A program made the translations under genes and the position numbers. The notes below the pieces were generated by a model. That model was not told the origin of the DNA and searched no databases. It saw nothing but the letters and a program-made list of their open reading frames with translations. A stretch of 64,000 bases of DNA, taken from assembly GCA_032622095.1 (NCBI GenBank), contig CP136069.1:13996450-14060449 (forward strand). The letters are read 5' to 3'. Below, piece after piece: positions 1 through 11,791 of the stretch (positions are counted from its first letter, which is position 1; every line of letters starts with the position of its first letter). Origin of the DNA: Siphonodentalium dalli. Lineage: Eukaryota; Mollusca; Scaphopoda; Gadilida; Siphonodentaliidae.

Positions 1-1
1 T

Positions 2-1703
2 TTCTGGAAACTTATTCAACTTAATAGCGATCATAAACACAACCAAGACAACACCATTCAGCCAATTAAAATTCAAATTGCTGATAAAGACTATGCACGT
101 TCTGATGAAGACATATCAAAAAGACTGCAATATGTGCACATTGACCGTAAACACGCAGATACATCAGGTTTTGACATGCAGTTGAAAGAAGTAATAAATA
201 CTTCAATTAAAACTAACATCACTGACAACAATAATATTCTCAAAAATAACATAGAAAAACCAGAAAATAGTGATATCAGTGAAAGTGAAGTGCTGAGTGC
301 TCTGAAAGCCATGAACAACAGTTCTGCTCCTGGACCGGATGATATTCATCCTCAGATCACTAAATCTGGGGACATCATGGTTAAATGCATCCATGTGTTA
401 TTTCAATATTTCTGGGAACAAGGTGACATTCCATCAGCCTTCAAAAAGGACAATAAAATCTACATAAAAATACCTGGAAAATCAGTGTACGACTCTGAAA
501 AGTGCTATCGTCCAATCAGCTTGAGCTCTATTATTGGTAAAACCTTCGAGAAAATCATAACTTGGAGATTGATATGGAAAAGCGAGACGTGCGAATGGCT
601 GAACGATGCCCAATATGCTTATCGTAAGCACCGCAGTACCACAAGTGCACTAGTTGAAGTAACTGAATCCCTTATCACAGCCAAAAACGAAGGGAAGCAT
701 GCTCTCGTCACATATATTGACTTTGAAGGTGCTTTTGACTCCATCATGAGAGAAGGCATGTATATAAACTCCTCCAACATGGCCTTGATGGAAGAATCCT
801 AAAATATATCCACAACTTCCTAACTAACCGAACGAGCAAAAACTTTGTAAACACATACCAAAGCGACTGGATTCCAACTGAAATAGGGGCACCACAGGGA
901 TCTGTCATCAGTCCCATTCTGTTCACTCTCTATACTGATAACATTATGTCTGGTCGTTCAGAGCAAACACCACTAACTACGACCCGAAACAAGCAGAGAA
1001 AGAGATGAATGAATGCCTACAATCAGTCACTTCTTGGTGCAACAGATGGCACCTATGTCTCAATACCAACAAAACCGACTTCATGCACATCCCTCCTGTG
1101 AATAACTGCATGGCGAATTTCAAACCCAATGTGTTCATAAACAATAAACAAATAGAACTGATAAACGACAAAAAACTTCTAGGTGTTACTATTGATAGTG
1201 ATTTATCATTTAAACCACACATTGAAAAAACTGTTTTAAAAGCTTGTGCTGGTCTATACAAGATTGGGAAATTTGTTAATGAATCTGGCATAAACATGGA
1301 CAAATCTATTAGACTGTATAAAGCAGCTATAGTTCCCATTCTACTTTATGGATACCCATCATGGTGTACCGTTAAAGAGGGTGTAACCCAGGAGCTTCTG
1401 AATGTTCAAAGATCTGCCCTACTAAACACAACTGGGGCTATTCATTCATCCAGTACAGAGGCAATGGAAGTTTTATGTAGCACACCACCACTTCTCCTCA
1501 AAATGAAGGAGATGAACTGTTTAGAGTACCTCAGGCTCAAATCAAAAAACAATAAGTCATCTCTGAAGCAGCTCCTAATCAGTGCCATAAATAAATCATA
1601 TGAAACCACTATAAAAAGGATGTTCCAAGACAATAAATATTTATTGAGCAAGAACTTCACTCAAGTGATAGATGAACCACAATATGAACTTGAGTCAAGT
1701 TGA
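2..1703 (+). pseudogene. Reverse transcriptase domain, frameshifted and missing the DD box
   Basis: Frame 2 is open from base 2 to 802 and carries the early RT motifs: NNSSAPGPDDI, then CYRPISLSSIIGKTFEKII, QYAYRKHRSTTSAL and YIDFEGAFDSI. A frameshift near 765-790 moves the reading to the frame that holds GAPQGSVISPILFTLYTDNI (about 889-945). The expected F/Y-A-D-D catalytic motif should follow within about 20 residues. It is absent: the sequence jumps to NECLQSVTSWCNRWHLCLN (1008 on), the helix that normally comes after that motif. The thumb region LLGVTIDSDLSFKPH is at about 1175-1222. A small deletion around 950-985 thus removed the active site. Telling an I-group from a Jockey-type RT by eye is not certain, but the RNase H next door supports I-group. 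Confidence 0.85.
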
Positions 1704-2797
1704 GTGCTACAATTTTCACCCCAGTGTCACTATATACGCTTCTCCAGCTGGTGATATTGGACCCTGCTCATCCAAATCAGTTTCTCGTGACAATGCAGTG
1801 AAGGACATCTTAACATATCTTGAGCAAACTCTGGATCAAGATATAATAATTTTCACTGATGGTTCTACTTTTCCCAACTCTCTTATTAGTGGAGCATCAG
1901 CTGTGATATATCCATCCGGTATTCTTAGTGAACCCATAACTATCTCGGAAACCATTCACACTGATGGTCTCAACAATAGCGCTGAAATCAAGGGCATTCT
2001 TCTAGCATTACAACACATAGAAATGACTCTAGAAGGTTCCAAATCAGCATCAATTAACACTGCGCACATATTATGTGACTCTCAATTGGCTATCACATCC
2101 ATTTTCGAATTCAAACCTAGTGACAAATCTTATTCAATTATACGCGACTGCTGGCACACTATTCACCAATTGGAACTCCTCAAGCCATTAATAGCTATCA
2201 AGATTAAATGGACTAACAGTCATATCAATTGGTGTTAAAGGCAATGAACTAGCCGATCAGGCTGCTAAAGAAGCAGCAAAAAACACACACATTTCAAACA
2301 AGGACCTTGTACCATCAGACGGAAAATCTGTAAAGGAATTCAAGTTGTTTGTATCTGAAGTCATTAAAAACAAATGGCAATTTAAATGGGATCTAAGTGA
2401 AACTGCCAGACATTCATACGACCTGTTTCCTTCCGTTCAACATGACTTTAAGGGTCTCCTGGCTAAGCAGCATCCTAACAGAAAGACTGAAATAATGATC
2501 AACAGAATCATTATTGGACATACATTACTTAATGCACACAAACACAAACTAGGCTTATCAGAATCTCCAAAATGTGCATGTGGTTGTGCTGATACTATTA
2601 AACATTTCTTCTTTGACTGCCAGTTATATTCCACACAAAGAGAAGCCCTGTATAGTAACATTTCCTCTCTAAATGATACAAAAGACAATTCTACAAACTC
2701 ATTAATGGACCTTCAGACACTTGTGGGTTACCAAACCAACCCAAACACTCTTATGGAAGTACTCCGGTTCATCAGTAATACAAACATTTCACTATAA
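1672..2797 (+). pseudogene. RNase H domain and C-terminal Cys/His motif of the non-LTR element
   Basis: The RNase H core is clear: FTDGST (first Asp, about 1855), NSAEIKGILLAL (Glu), ILCDSQLAI (second Asp) and SHI...GNELADQAAKEA (His and last Asp). All four catalytic positions are therefore present, but a frameshift at about 2228-2232 separates the first three from GNELAD. Downstream the frame is open to a TAA at 2795-2797 and includes CACGC...HFFFDC (about 2574-2621), the Cys/His cluster usual at the C terminus of RNase H-bearing LINEs. The ORF overlaps the end of the RT reading frame by about 30 bases because of another small indel. In life the protein would remove RNA from the cDNA hybrid. 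Confidence 0.85.
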
Positions 2798-2890
2798 GAA
2801 AGCTCAGCTTCATTCACTGTATGGAACTGTTCTTTTTACAGCACCATCTGACGTCACACCCTCTAGCAACAGTGTACAGCACTAAAGTGG

Positions 2891-3990
2891 AATAAGCATT
2901 GAGGGCTCAATTGCACCAGTGACCTTGGAGCTACCTTACATGTACAGAGCGAAGTCTCCTTTAAAGAACTTCAAAGACACACCAACCAACCAGCCCAGGT
3001 CGACTGGGGCGAGTGGGCCCGTTTCCATAAACTTCATCTTAATACCAAATTTGCTTGTGGGCATATTGAAATTATTACTATTACTCAGTATTACTATTAG
3101 GCCTATTGTTATCGCTGTAAAAAATACATTTCTACAGCTGTTCACGTTGTTCCACGGCCTTCATTTAGATCATTTTATGTTAGGTCAGTCGACGACCGAG
3201 TGATGAGACTTCTGGTGTTCGGATAGTGGCGGGGTTAATATGTGTGGCTGGGCCGAATATCGCCCTTTCGTTAGCTGGTTAGACACCGAAGGGAGCCCTC
3301 GATACGTGCTGTATTCCTCGATATCGGCCGTTCCACGCAATTTTTAAATTCTTTTCTGCATATTCATGATATTGACGGTCATTTTATTCCATATTCCATC
3401 CCATCCCGCAGATTGTCATGTCCCTACACATTTCTAGCTTATAAGTGCTTATACTATATTACAGAATGTGGCATCACCTGGATCTGTTGTTTTCCCACTC
3501 TTCTTTGGACTCGGAACAAGTCTTCTTCCCTATTTTCGATATCAAATTTAATTTCGCTTTCCAGTGCGCAGGTCACTTAAAGGAGACAACTCTAACCTTG
3601 CAGCAACTAATTATATAGAGTTACGCTTCTTGAATTTGCGCATAAAAATGGTTGTTTGTGCATGTTATCATTGAGGGGAAATTTCCCTAAGCGGGAAAAG
3701 AGATTCGAAGAGGGGAAAATTCGGGAATATTCTCAACTTTAAATCTTTAATCCGTTCGATAATTTCGGATGTAATAAAATGTGTATATTTTTACCAGGTA
3801 TCACCACTGTATACAATTTTGGAGAAGCAAGGGATCTCGAATTGTCGGTATAATCTTTTAGATTGCTTTCCTATAATTATACAACAAAATAGAGATAACA
3901 AAGAGCGATTGCAACTTTAAGATATAGCAAAACTTTTGTGACGATTCTCTTATCTGAAGACTGCAAAATTGAAATTTGTATTATTAATTA
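2891..3990. other. Unassigned AT-rich spacer
   Basis: No convincing coding, RNA gene or inverted-repeat structure was seen. A short GC-richer patch lies near 3200-3330. Confidence 0.4.
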
Positions 3991-4820
3991 CAGGGGCATG
4001 ACGACCCCACCCCCTCCTGTGAGTCCAAGTTGAACGGTAATTTGGTCAAATTGTTTAACAGTTGGAAATGCCATACCATGCCCAACACACTATCAGTTGG
4101 AAATTTCACACCAAAAATAGAAATTGATCTCATAGTTTTCCATACAGTATTTAAAGGTACTCAATCCGATTCGATGGTCCCAATATCACCAGATTCCAAC
4201 AACAACAACATTTTTTGAAATGGCGCTTCATTTATCAGAATCGATTAATTTCCCAAAAATAATGCTAACCACAGTCAACTGTATAAAATTGCCCAAAACC
4301 TGTTATTTATCAACATTTTGTTCAACGAAATTTTGCCGGTTTGTCAAATATCTGACAGAAAAAGCCTCTTGATTTTAGAGTATCCATCTTCATCCGCAAT
4401 TTGGTCCGAGACCGTCTTCTTGTCGAATTTTACTGGGCCACTCAGCGTAAAATGGGTGGGTTCCTCGACTCGAATAAAATATTTTTTTTACCCCTGAAAC
4501 CAAGGAAATAGTAATTTGCGAGCGTTAATTCGGATTTTTTGTTTTTAGATCAAAAGTCGCATATTTTTCTATTTTAGGTCAAATTTTCTAGTTTAGGTCA
4601 AATTTTATCAGTCGGAAAAAGGGGATGTTAGATTGGAATTTCCAACAGTTGTTGGAAAGCTTGAGTAAGTTAGAAAATTACAGCCCAAGGGGTGGCATGT
4701 AGATGGAATTTCCCCAATTTGGACAGTTCGGTCTGGTTCAAGGACCGCGAGAGGGGAGCATTTGGAAATCCCAATATAGACAGCCCACCCCCAACGGAGA
4801 TCCTCTAGCCACGTCCCTGA
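3990..4820. mobile_element. Inverted-repeat element with GGAAATTTCC motifs (copy 1)
   Basis: The left edge (CAGGGGCATGACGACCCC, 3991) and right edge (TCTAGCCACGTCCCTG, 4804-4819) are imperfect inverted repeats. The right edge matches the ends of the 5634-6765 element at nearly every base. Inside are repeated short palindromes of the GTTGGAAATTTC type (4050-4115, 4635-4780), also shared with the other copy. No coding capacity. Probably a non-autonomous DNA element; no target duplication was confirmed. Confidence 0.5.
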
Positions 4821-5630
4821 TTATTTATTATCTTTATATTCGCCAATTTATATTCAGTAAAAGAGGATGTTAAAGGGTTATTTATTCCAAGGGTTCTTCG
4901 TCCGAAATCGTCACAAGTATATAGCCTCTGCATGGGCTAGACGAGGTTGGTGCGGATTCTAACCCCGAATCGGCGAAAATCTGGACCGATTTTCAAGCTT
5001 GATCTGAGTATGAGTGCCATTCCGATCGATACAATCATGACCATTTCGATAAGAAATGAGAATTTGTTCACGTTCACTAAATTAAGCACATATGAAGCAA
5101 TGAACACTCATACTGAGTCCGTGCCTCCATAACTCTTTTTTGTGTGTGTATACCAGTATATATGTATACCATACACTCAGCGTAATATTGATTGGTATAC
5201 ATACTGACTACTGAGTCTGAAGTTTATACTGATGGTACTGTCTGTGTTTATGTATATATACGCTATTTTTTGTTCCATATACACATATTATATCAGTTTG
5301 GATGGCTGTAATGGATATTACGTAAATATTGTGTTTAGTCAGCCATCGGATCATGCATTGATGGTCATTGATATATGTCCAGATATATAGGGTTAGGCCT
5401 ATATATATGCAAACATATATAGATTAGTAATTTAGTACAATAATGTATACGAGAAAGTATAAATATCACTTTATACCATGTATCACCGATCTATAATTAA
5501 TATATATATATATAATATATACGTCGATGCATGTATTCATCCAAAGACTTCCCCGTTGTCGACCCAGAATGCATCCTAATTAAAACTAAGAGATAGATTT
5601 ATTCCCCTTCCATGGAGAATAATAGATTTA
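4821..5630. other. Unassigned AT-rich spacer with TA microsatellite
   Basis: Rich in TATATA and GTATAC words; a short (TA)n run is at about 5498-5512. No gene was recognised. Confidence 0.4.
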
Positions 5631-5633
5631 CAG

Positions 5634-6765
5634 CCAGGGATGTGGCTAGATGGTCTCCGCTGGGGGGGGGTGTCCACCTTGGGAATTTCCAACTGCACCC
5701 CCCCCCCTTAAGTCAGAATCACAATAACACAACTTTTTGCATAATTCCATGCACCCCCCCCCCTTGAGTCTGAATCGCACCAACACAACTTTTTGCATAA
5801 TTCCATTTGCACCCCGCCCTTGTACCTCATGCTCAGGCCTAATTTCCTATATATTCATAAGCCATGCTTCTATTTTCCCAGTATGAGAACATTAAGATAT
5901 TTTAACCTGAAAATTGCCCCCCCCCCCCCCCAAAAAAACAACTAGTGATCTAATTCCAGACAAATGCACACAGCTACCGACAACAGACCAGGAAACACCG
6001 GGCCGACCATGGTTGTTCGGCCCGGTGTGAGAAAATTTTGAAAACTATACAAGAAAATCGCAAATCCTAGCATCTAGACTGGCCTCAACTGAAGCTTTCC
6101 TAGTGTTGGAAATTTCAAACCTCATGCTCCCCCTCAGGTTGGAAAATTCTTCAACTGATGACCATTTATGTCTACAAGTTTGACCAAATGTAGTAAAATA
6201 TTGTTTTGCTAAATTAATTAGCAGTTTTGTATTGGCCATGTGGATGGGACAATGACACACCGGGTCGACCATGGTTCGGCCCGGTGTGCGAAAATTTTGA
6301 AATCTGAACAAGAAAATCGCAAAATCCTAACATCTAGACTAGCCTCAAGCCTTCCTACTGTTGGAAATTTCAAACCCTACACCCCCACTTAGGTTGGAAA
6401 ATTTCCAACTGATGACAATTCCAATGACAATGTTGACCAATTGTATGACAATATTGTTTTCTTAAATTAACTAGAAGTTTTTGACTGGCCACGGGGGAGG
6501 GACCAGGACACAAGCTTTCCAAGTGATGGAAATTTCCAACCTGTCACCTCCTTAAGGTTGGAAAATTTCCAACTGATGACCATTTCTGTCAAAAATTTTG
6601 ACCAAAAATAGGAACAAATGCAAATATTGGTCGAAAAACAATAAATTCCCCCCAATAAATTGTTTTTACCTGAAATTAGGAATTTCCAACTATTGAAAAT
6701 ATAGCTCTCTGTTGGGGGGGGGGGGTGTGAGACACCCCTTACATCCCCTCTAGCCACATCCCTGG
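5634..6765. mobile_element. 1.1-kb element with 17-bp perfect terminal inverted repeats (copy 2)
   Basis: CCAGGGATGTGGCTAGA at 5634-5650 is matched exactly in reverse complement at 6749-6765. Next to the ends are G- or C-homopolymer runs. The interior holds three related blocks (about 5995-6200, 6245-6425, 6480-6600), each with a GTTGGAAA/TTTCCAAC pair and an ACTGATGACCATTT-like word; the first two also share a CCGGG..GACCATGGTT palindrome. At 5690-5830 a 60-bp unit is repeated twice with poly-C runs. No ORF worth calling. A partial relative lies at 11450-11580. Confidence 0.65.
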
Positions 6766-7110
6766 TACCAGGGTATTACCATGGTAGTACCATCGATATA
6801 TATTTAATATACGTCGATGGTAGTACATACCATGTAGTAGTACCGGGGTACAGGTAGGCTACTAGGGTACTACTACGGTACGGGTACTGAGGTAGTATCA
6901 CGGTACGAGTAATATAGTAGTACCGTACGTGATACAGGTACTACCATAGTACTTAGACCACGGTACATGTTCTATGGTACCGTATCCGAGTATGTGTACT
7001 GGGGTACAAGTACTAGGGTTCTAGTATTACCGGTCCGGGGTACAGGTACTAGGGTACTACCACAGTATACATGGATGTACTGTGGTAGTACTCCAGTACA
7101 ATTAACCACA
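6766..7110. repeat. GTAC/GGTA-rich degenerate tandem field
   Basis: About 345 bases are built almost wholly from variants of GGTAC, GTACTA and their reverse complements (TACCATGGTAGTACC, CTAGGGTACTAC and so on). Because GTAC is self-complementary, both strands look alike. The spacing is irregular, so it is a decayed short-period repeat rather than a clean microsatellite. Confidence 0.75.
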
Positions 7111-8259
7111 GGGGGCCTACTTCTACTGTAGTAATTTAGGGGCGTTTAAAAGGATTGTGCATCTTTAAATTAATGTGGTAATACCTCTTTCTCTCTGCCT
7201 GCTGTCGCCTTTTCATCAGCTTATTGCTGTTGTTCAGCTTTTCTCTGATATCGTCTTATATCGGACATTTTCTCCTTTGGGAATTGCAACTTATTATATC
7301 TACAAAAGAATGACATTTTCTACAAAAGAATGACATTTCAATATAATCATTTCATTGATTTGCATTCTAGATAATTATACTTCCACGGTGTAACAAAGGA
7401 AGTACCGGCTATATTATTTTTCTATTGTGTCGTTTTCCGTTTGTTTGGAAATACTCAGAAACAAATTGCAGTATATATGAACACGAAATTTCTGGCGAAT
7501 CTAGAATGGTATCCGCATATATATCGGTCCAATGTTTCTTGACGGAGTTCTTCTTCTTCTTATTATTATTATTATTAATATACTCCACGATTTTGCGACC
7601 CCTTAATATCTGAAAGTATGAGGAGTAGCAAACTAAAAGTTGGTACGTATGTTGGGGCTAATGAGTTCTAACCAGCTGTCATATATATACGGATATTGTC
7701 CGCGTGTTTTTTGGCGGAGTTATCTCCCTTTATTTGGAAATTATGAGGGTCAGAGTGTCGAAAATTGGACCCTATACACACCTCAATATGCCCTACTGCC
7801 CACGGGCATCAAAACTTGTGTCGGCGCTTTCCCTGCGGAGTTACCGCCCATAGATAGGTAAACACAGGATGTATAAACTGGTTTTTTTTTATATATATAT
7901 ATAAGTCTAGCGCTATAAAAAAAAATTATCGCATATTCCGAATGGGAAGAGTGATTCGGACCCAAATATACACCTTAAAAGTATTTTCCCCAAGCCTTTC
8001 CGCTATACGGGGAACGGAAAAATTGCACTTATTTTTCCCGCCAAATCCAAAGGGGCTAATGAAAGAGCAAGGTAATGCCATAGCAGGTACGTCGGCATAC
8101 TATATATATACTCTAAAAGCAACCTGCCCAAAGTAGAATGCGAGTTGAGACTTTTGGAAAATTCCACCGAAAATCGTAAAGGGGAAAAATTCAAACATCG
8201 AAATAAAAAAAAAATTTGACTAGTGCATCTGTTGGGTATATATAGTGTTCACCCGCATC
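7111..8259. other. Unassigned spacer with TATATA-containing repeats
   Basis: Holds two loosely similar segments (about 7430-7560 and 7635-7760) with a TTTGGAAAT...TATATA...GGCGGAGTT layout. The segment 8030-8200 is repeated in direct orientation at 10375-10590. No gene was recognised. Confidence 0.4.
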
Positions 8260-10272
8260 TATAGGAGGGTATTACCCCACCTCCCCTGAATCCTGAATAC
8301 CAGTTAATTTTGGGGGGCGAATCCTGAATATCAGTTAATTTTGGGGGTGAATCCTGAATACATGTTAAGAAATAATATGCGATAAATAGACACATACATA
8401 GACACATTATGATCCATTATACCTCACATGATACTGGAGTATAGTATTTGTGATACTATATAATTTGACGAGATACATTGACAGGTTAATTATTTAAGGG
8501 CAGGTTATTCTTAACGGTGTGTGATTATTTTTAATACATTTAATACATTTGACTCAATCTTGGACAGAATTCTGTTTCCTAGGCCCCAGGAAAAAAATGG
8601 ACAGCATTTAGTTTCTAGGCGCTTGCCAGGATATCTTGCCCCACCCGTTCCCAAACAAAATCACCCCACCCCAGAAAAATTGGACATAATTCTGTATCCT
8701 AGCCCCCCGCCCCCCTCCCAGAAAAAAAAAATGGACAGCATTTTGTTTCCTAGGCGCTTGCCAGGATTTCTTACCCGTTTCCCAAACAAAATATCGCGTT
8801 ATGGGCGTTATAAGGCCGTTATGATACGATTAATGATACTTTATCATGGCATGGTGGTCGAATATGCCCAAGAAGCTATTCTACCCACTCATTCATACAG
8901 ATAACTAGCACAAAATATTATTTTGCTCCATCAAAACCTGCATCCAAGATGTTTTGCTTGAACCCGAATACCAGTTAATTCTGGGGTACACTCTTAAAAC
9001 GACTGTGTGGTAGAACCACACAGTTACCACACAGTTTGTGTAGCCATTTGATCGAGGACAACATTGTGTGGTGAATTGTGTGGCAAATGACCACACATCT
9101 GTTGTGTGGTGGTGGCGAACATTCTGTGTGGATCGACCAAAACAACTTGTTCTTTGTAGGCACACATTAAATGTGTGTTAAGTTGCGCACAAGATTGTGT
9201 GGGTGCAGATGAACAGTTTATGTGTGGTTACTGACCTACAAAGTTGTGTAGTTGACACACACAAAGATGTTTGGGTCCAGCACATTTATTTGTTCGTTGA
9301 ATGGACACAAATATGTTTGCACTAAGGAAACAATATGTTCGCCACTACCACACACGTTTGTATTGTTATTGTACACAATGTTGTTGGGCAAGACTACACA
9401 TATGTGTTAATCACATGCGTACACATGTGTGTGGTTGATCCAAACAATAGTGTTCACCGCCATTACACTATTTTGTATTGTTCTTGTACACAATGCTGTT
9501 GGGCAAGACAACACATATGTGTTCATTACATGTGTACAAATTTGTGTGGTCGATCCAAACAATAGGCTGCTAATCCTGCAAAAAAAAAAATCATATTCAA
9601 CGAAGAGTGTTTACCGATATTTATTGGCCAAACATATAGTTCGGCTATCGTTGGACATTTTTTTCCCGCCATACATATGAAATGTTATAGTCTACTGATG
9701 CTTGACTTGCGGCGCTGGACGTTTTCGAATATTAACTTATCAAACAGCAAACATGCATATCCCGGGGGTCCGCGGCCTTCTTTTGTGTACACAGCAGAAA
9801 TCGTGATTGTCGAATGATATAGTATAGCTATAGTCTTTAATTTCAATAATACAAAGACACAAAACAAACAGCCGTTTAACACATTCACGTAATATTTTGG
9901 TCATCCTTTAAACTATAAGCGTGCATGTTTCAGTTCCATCAATGGGTTTCACATCAATAACTAGAATTTTCCTTCACTTGAATGTATTGGAACAATTCGA
10001 AAGTCAGTCTCTGCTATATATGACATATATACATATATATTGCTACTGGTTGGCTGTCTTACATCAGACTCACCCTCACGTGTGTAGAAGAACAAGCTCT
10101 AAAACTAACTGAAGCTTTCTGAGATCCCTTGAACTATACAAGAAAATTAAGGGCTCCAAAGAGGATAGTCTTTTTGAATGTAATCGCCTCTTGCAATATG
10201 AATCCCGCGTACGGCTTCAAAACACCCTGAATCCCGCGTACCGAAGGGGGGGGGGGGTGATACCCTCCTATA
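8260..10272. mobile_element. 2.0-kb element with TATAGGAGGGTAT inverted ends
   Basis: TATAGGAGGGTATTACCCC at 8260 pairs with GGTGATACCCTCCTATA ending at 10272. The subterminal parts of both ends carry CCTGAATCC/GAATCCCGCG-type words. Inside, a unit of about 125-190 bp with GGACAGCATTT and CTAGGCGCTTGCCAGGAT is duplicated (8560-8800), followed by the TGTGTGG repeat block. No transposase was found, so it is non-autonomous or a composite. Confidence 0.55.
8990..9565. repeat. TGTGTGG/ACACA repeat block
   Basis: The words TGTGTGG, ACACAT and TGTGTAG recur every 15-30 bases in both orientations. Within it a segment of about 115 bp is tandemly duplicated (9360-9450 and 9475-9565, sharing TACACAATG.TGTTGGGCAAGAC and a GATCCAAACAATAG end). 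Confidence 0.7.
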
Positions 10273-10274
10273 GA

Positions 10275-10700
10275 GTGTGATTTTCTAATTTTCAGAGCGA
10301 ACAGTTTACTCGTGACAACGCTATATATAGCATAAATACGTAATACGTATATATTTAAGTAGTCTATCACAAAACTATTTTTAGCCCCAAATACAAACGG
10401 GTTAATGAAGAAACGAGTTTAATGCAGGAGCATGCACGCACGGCGGTATTCTGTAGGTATACGCCTACACAATTTGACCGATCTACTATAAATGCAACCT
10501 GCTCAACGGAGAGCTTGCGCTGGGTGGGTTCAGACTTGGCAAATTCCACCGAAAATCAAATGGGGAAAACTACTCCAAAAATTAAACATTGTGAAAAACT
10601 TTTTGACGAGTGAACGTGGTTAGCACTATCCGCGCGCAACTGTAATACGATTTCTAAGTTTTAGAGTGGACGCGCGGTTTACTCCTGGTAGCGTATAACG
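10275..10700. repeat. Dispersed repeat, second copy of the 8030-8200 segment
   Basis: 10375-10590 shares with 8030-8200 the words GGG(C/T)TAATGAA, AACCTGC and AAATTCCACCGAAAATC in the same order. A smaller direct repeat (TTTCTAA.TTT.AGAG then GTTTACTC) links 10280-10325 with 10648-10695. No coding evidence. Confidence 0.5.
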
Positions 10701-10740
10701 TTGTTAATGGGTGATATGTATATTACTCAAATTCTCAGTG

Positions 10741-10825
10741 AGAGCTTTCCAATGAATGGCAACAAGCCATATTTCCGACCATAATTATGCTGTGGTTAAG
10801 GAGTCGATTATTTAGGGCATTACTG
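10741..10825. mobile_element. Tc1-like MITE, right-half fragment
   Basis: Matches the right half of the intact copy at 14144-14304, sharing AGCTTTCCAATGAATGGCAA and GTGGTTAAGGAGTCGATTA and ending in ATTACTG followed by TA. The left half is missing. Confidence 0.6.
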
Positions 10826-10978
10826 TACCACCCCTGGTCAAGTGGTCCTGCAAATCTGCCATGATGCGGTTATGGAAAACTGTTGCTGTTAACAAAAAGT
10901 ACCGTTATATTTTTTTTAATTTGTCTATTTCGCGATGTTATGATAATCTGAACATATCCAGGGGTTTTGAATGAGGTA

Positions 10979-11154
10979 CAGTAATGCCGGAAGTATATGA
11001 CCCTTTAACCACAGCAGAATTATGGGAAATTTTTCAGGATTTAGTTGCAAATATGGCTTGTTGCCATTCATCGGAAAGCTCTTACCGACTAAATCCTGAA
11101 AAATTTCCAATAATTCTGCTGTGGTTTAGGGGTCGATTATTTAGGATATTACTG
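10979..11154. mobile_element. Tc1-like MITE with TA target duplication (176 bp)
   Basis: Bounded by TA at 10977-10978 and 11155-11156. Its inverted ends start CAGTAATGCC and finish ATATTACTG. The interior is a long imperfect palindrome: AACCACAGCAGAATTAT near the left is mirrored by ATAATTCTGCTGTGGTT near the right. CAGT ends with TA duplications are typical of the Tc1/mariner superfamily. Confidence 0.7.
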
Positions 11155-11439
11155 TAGAGGCCACCACATTTGTGATCCTTTGTTACTGTATATCCAGGAA
11201 AGATAATTATACAGCACCTACATGGAATGGTTGAGCATTAGTTTAATGTGGTGACTTAAAGCTGCTTGTAACATTTCTCTGTTTATTTTTGTAAACAATT
11301 GTGCTATTGATGCTGATGATATATATAGATTGTTTAAATGTTGATAGCAGTGACCTGCATTTATGAATGGTTGTGTGAATTAGCGTGTAGTTTGTTACTT
11401 ACAAGTTACATATAACTTGGATAGATAGTCTTTGTAAGG

Positions 11440-11590
11440 GATTCAACTTGGGTTGGAACTTTCTAACTGTTTATACTAACCCATCATTACACCACCATGG
11501 TTGGTAATTTGGAAAACTGATGGCCATTTCTGTCCAAACATTTTACGAAAGGCAGGACTATTTTGTACTATCCACCTCCCACCCCTCTCT
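11440..11590. mobile_element. Fragment related to the 5634-6765 element
   Basis: Contains GGTTGGAA, GGAAAACTGATGGCCATTTC and TGTCCAAACATTTT in the same order as the internal blocks of the 5634-6765 element. Ends are not preserved. Confidence 0.45.
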
Positions 11591-11791
11591 ACTATACCAT
11601 AGATGAAGGAAGGATAGATACGTCACTAAACGTCATTTGATCGTCCAATCGGTAACGCACTCAGATTCTGTCCGCCATTGCTAAAGGTAGTTCAACTCTG
11701 ATTCTTCTAACCAAAACAGTGCTTTCTCATCGCAATAAAAAGAGGAAAATCTGGCGTCTATTGCAGCTGAATTAATTATGCACCAACTGTC

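Larger units (their letters stand above)
1..2890 (+). mobile_element. Non-LTR retrotransposon (RNase H-bearing, I-like), degraded
   Basis: The block reads, in order, a linker typical of the region between endonuclease and RT, RT, RNase H and a C-terminal Cys/His motif, all on the plus strand. This order (RT then RNase H in one ORF) is that of I-group non-LTR elements. The left end lies outside the window, so the endonuclease is not seen. The ORF is broken near 765-790, near 960, near 1700 and near 2228, so the copy is dead. No poly-A tail is obvious; the 3' end is placed near 2890 because the ORF stops at 2797 and sequence character changes soon after. Confidence 0.85.
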
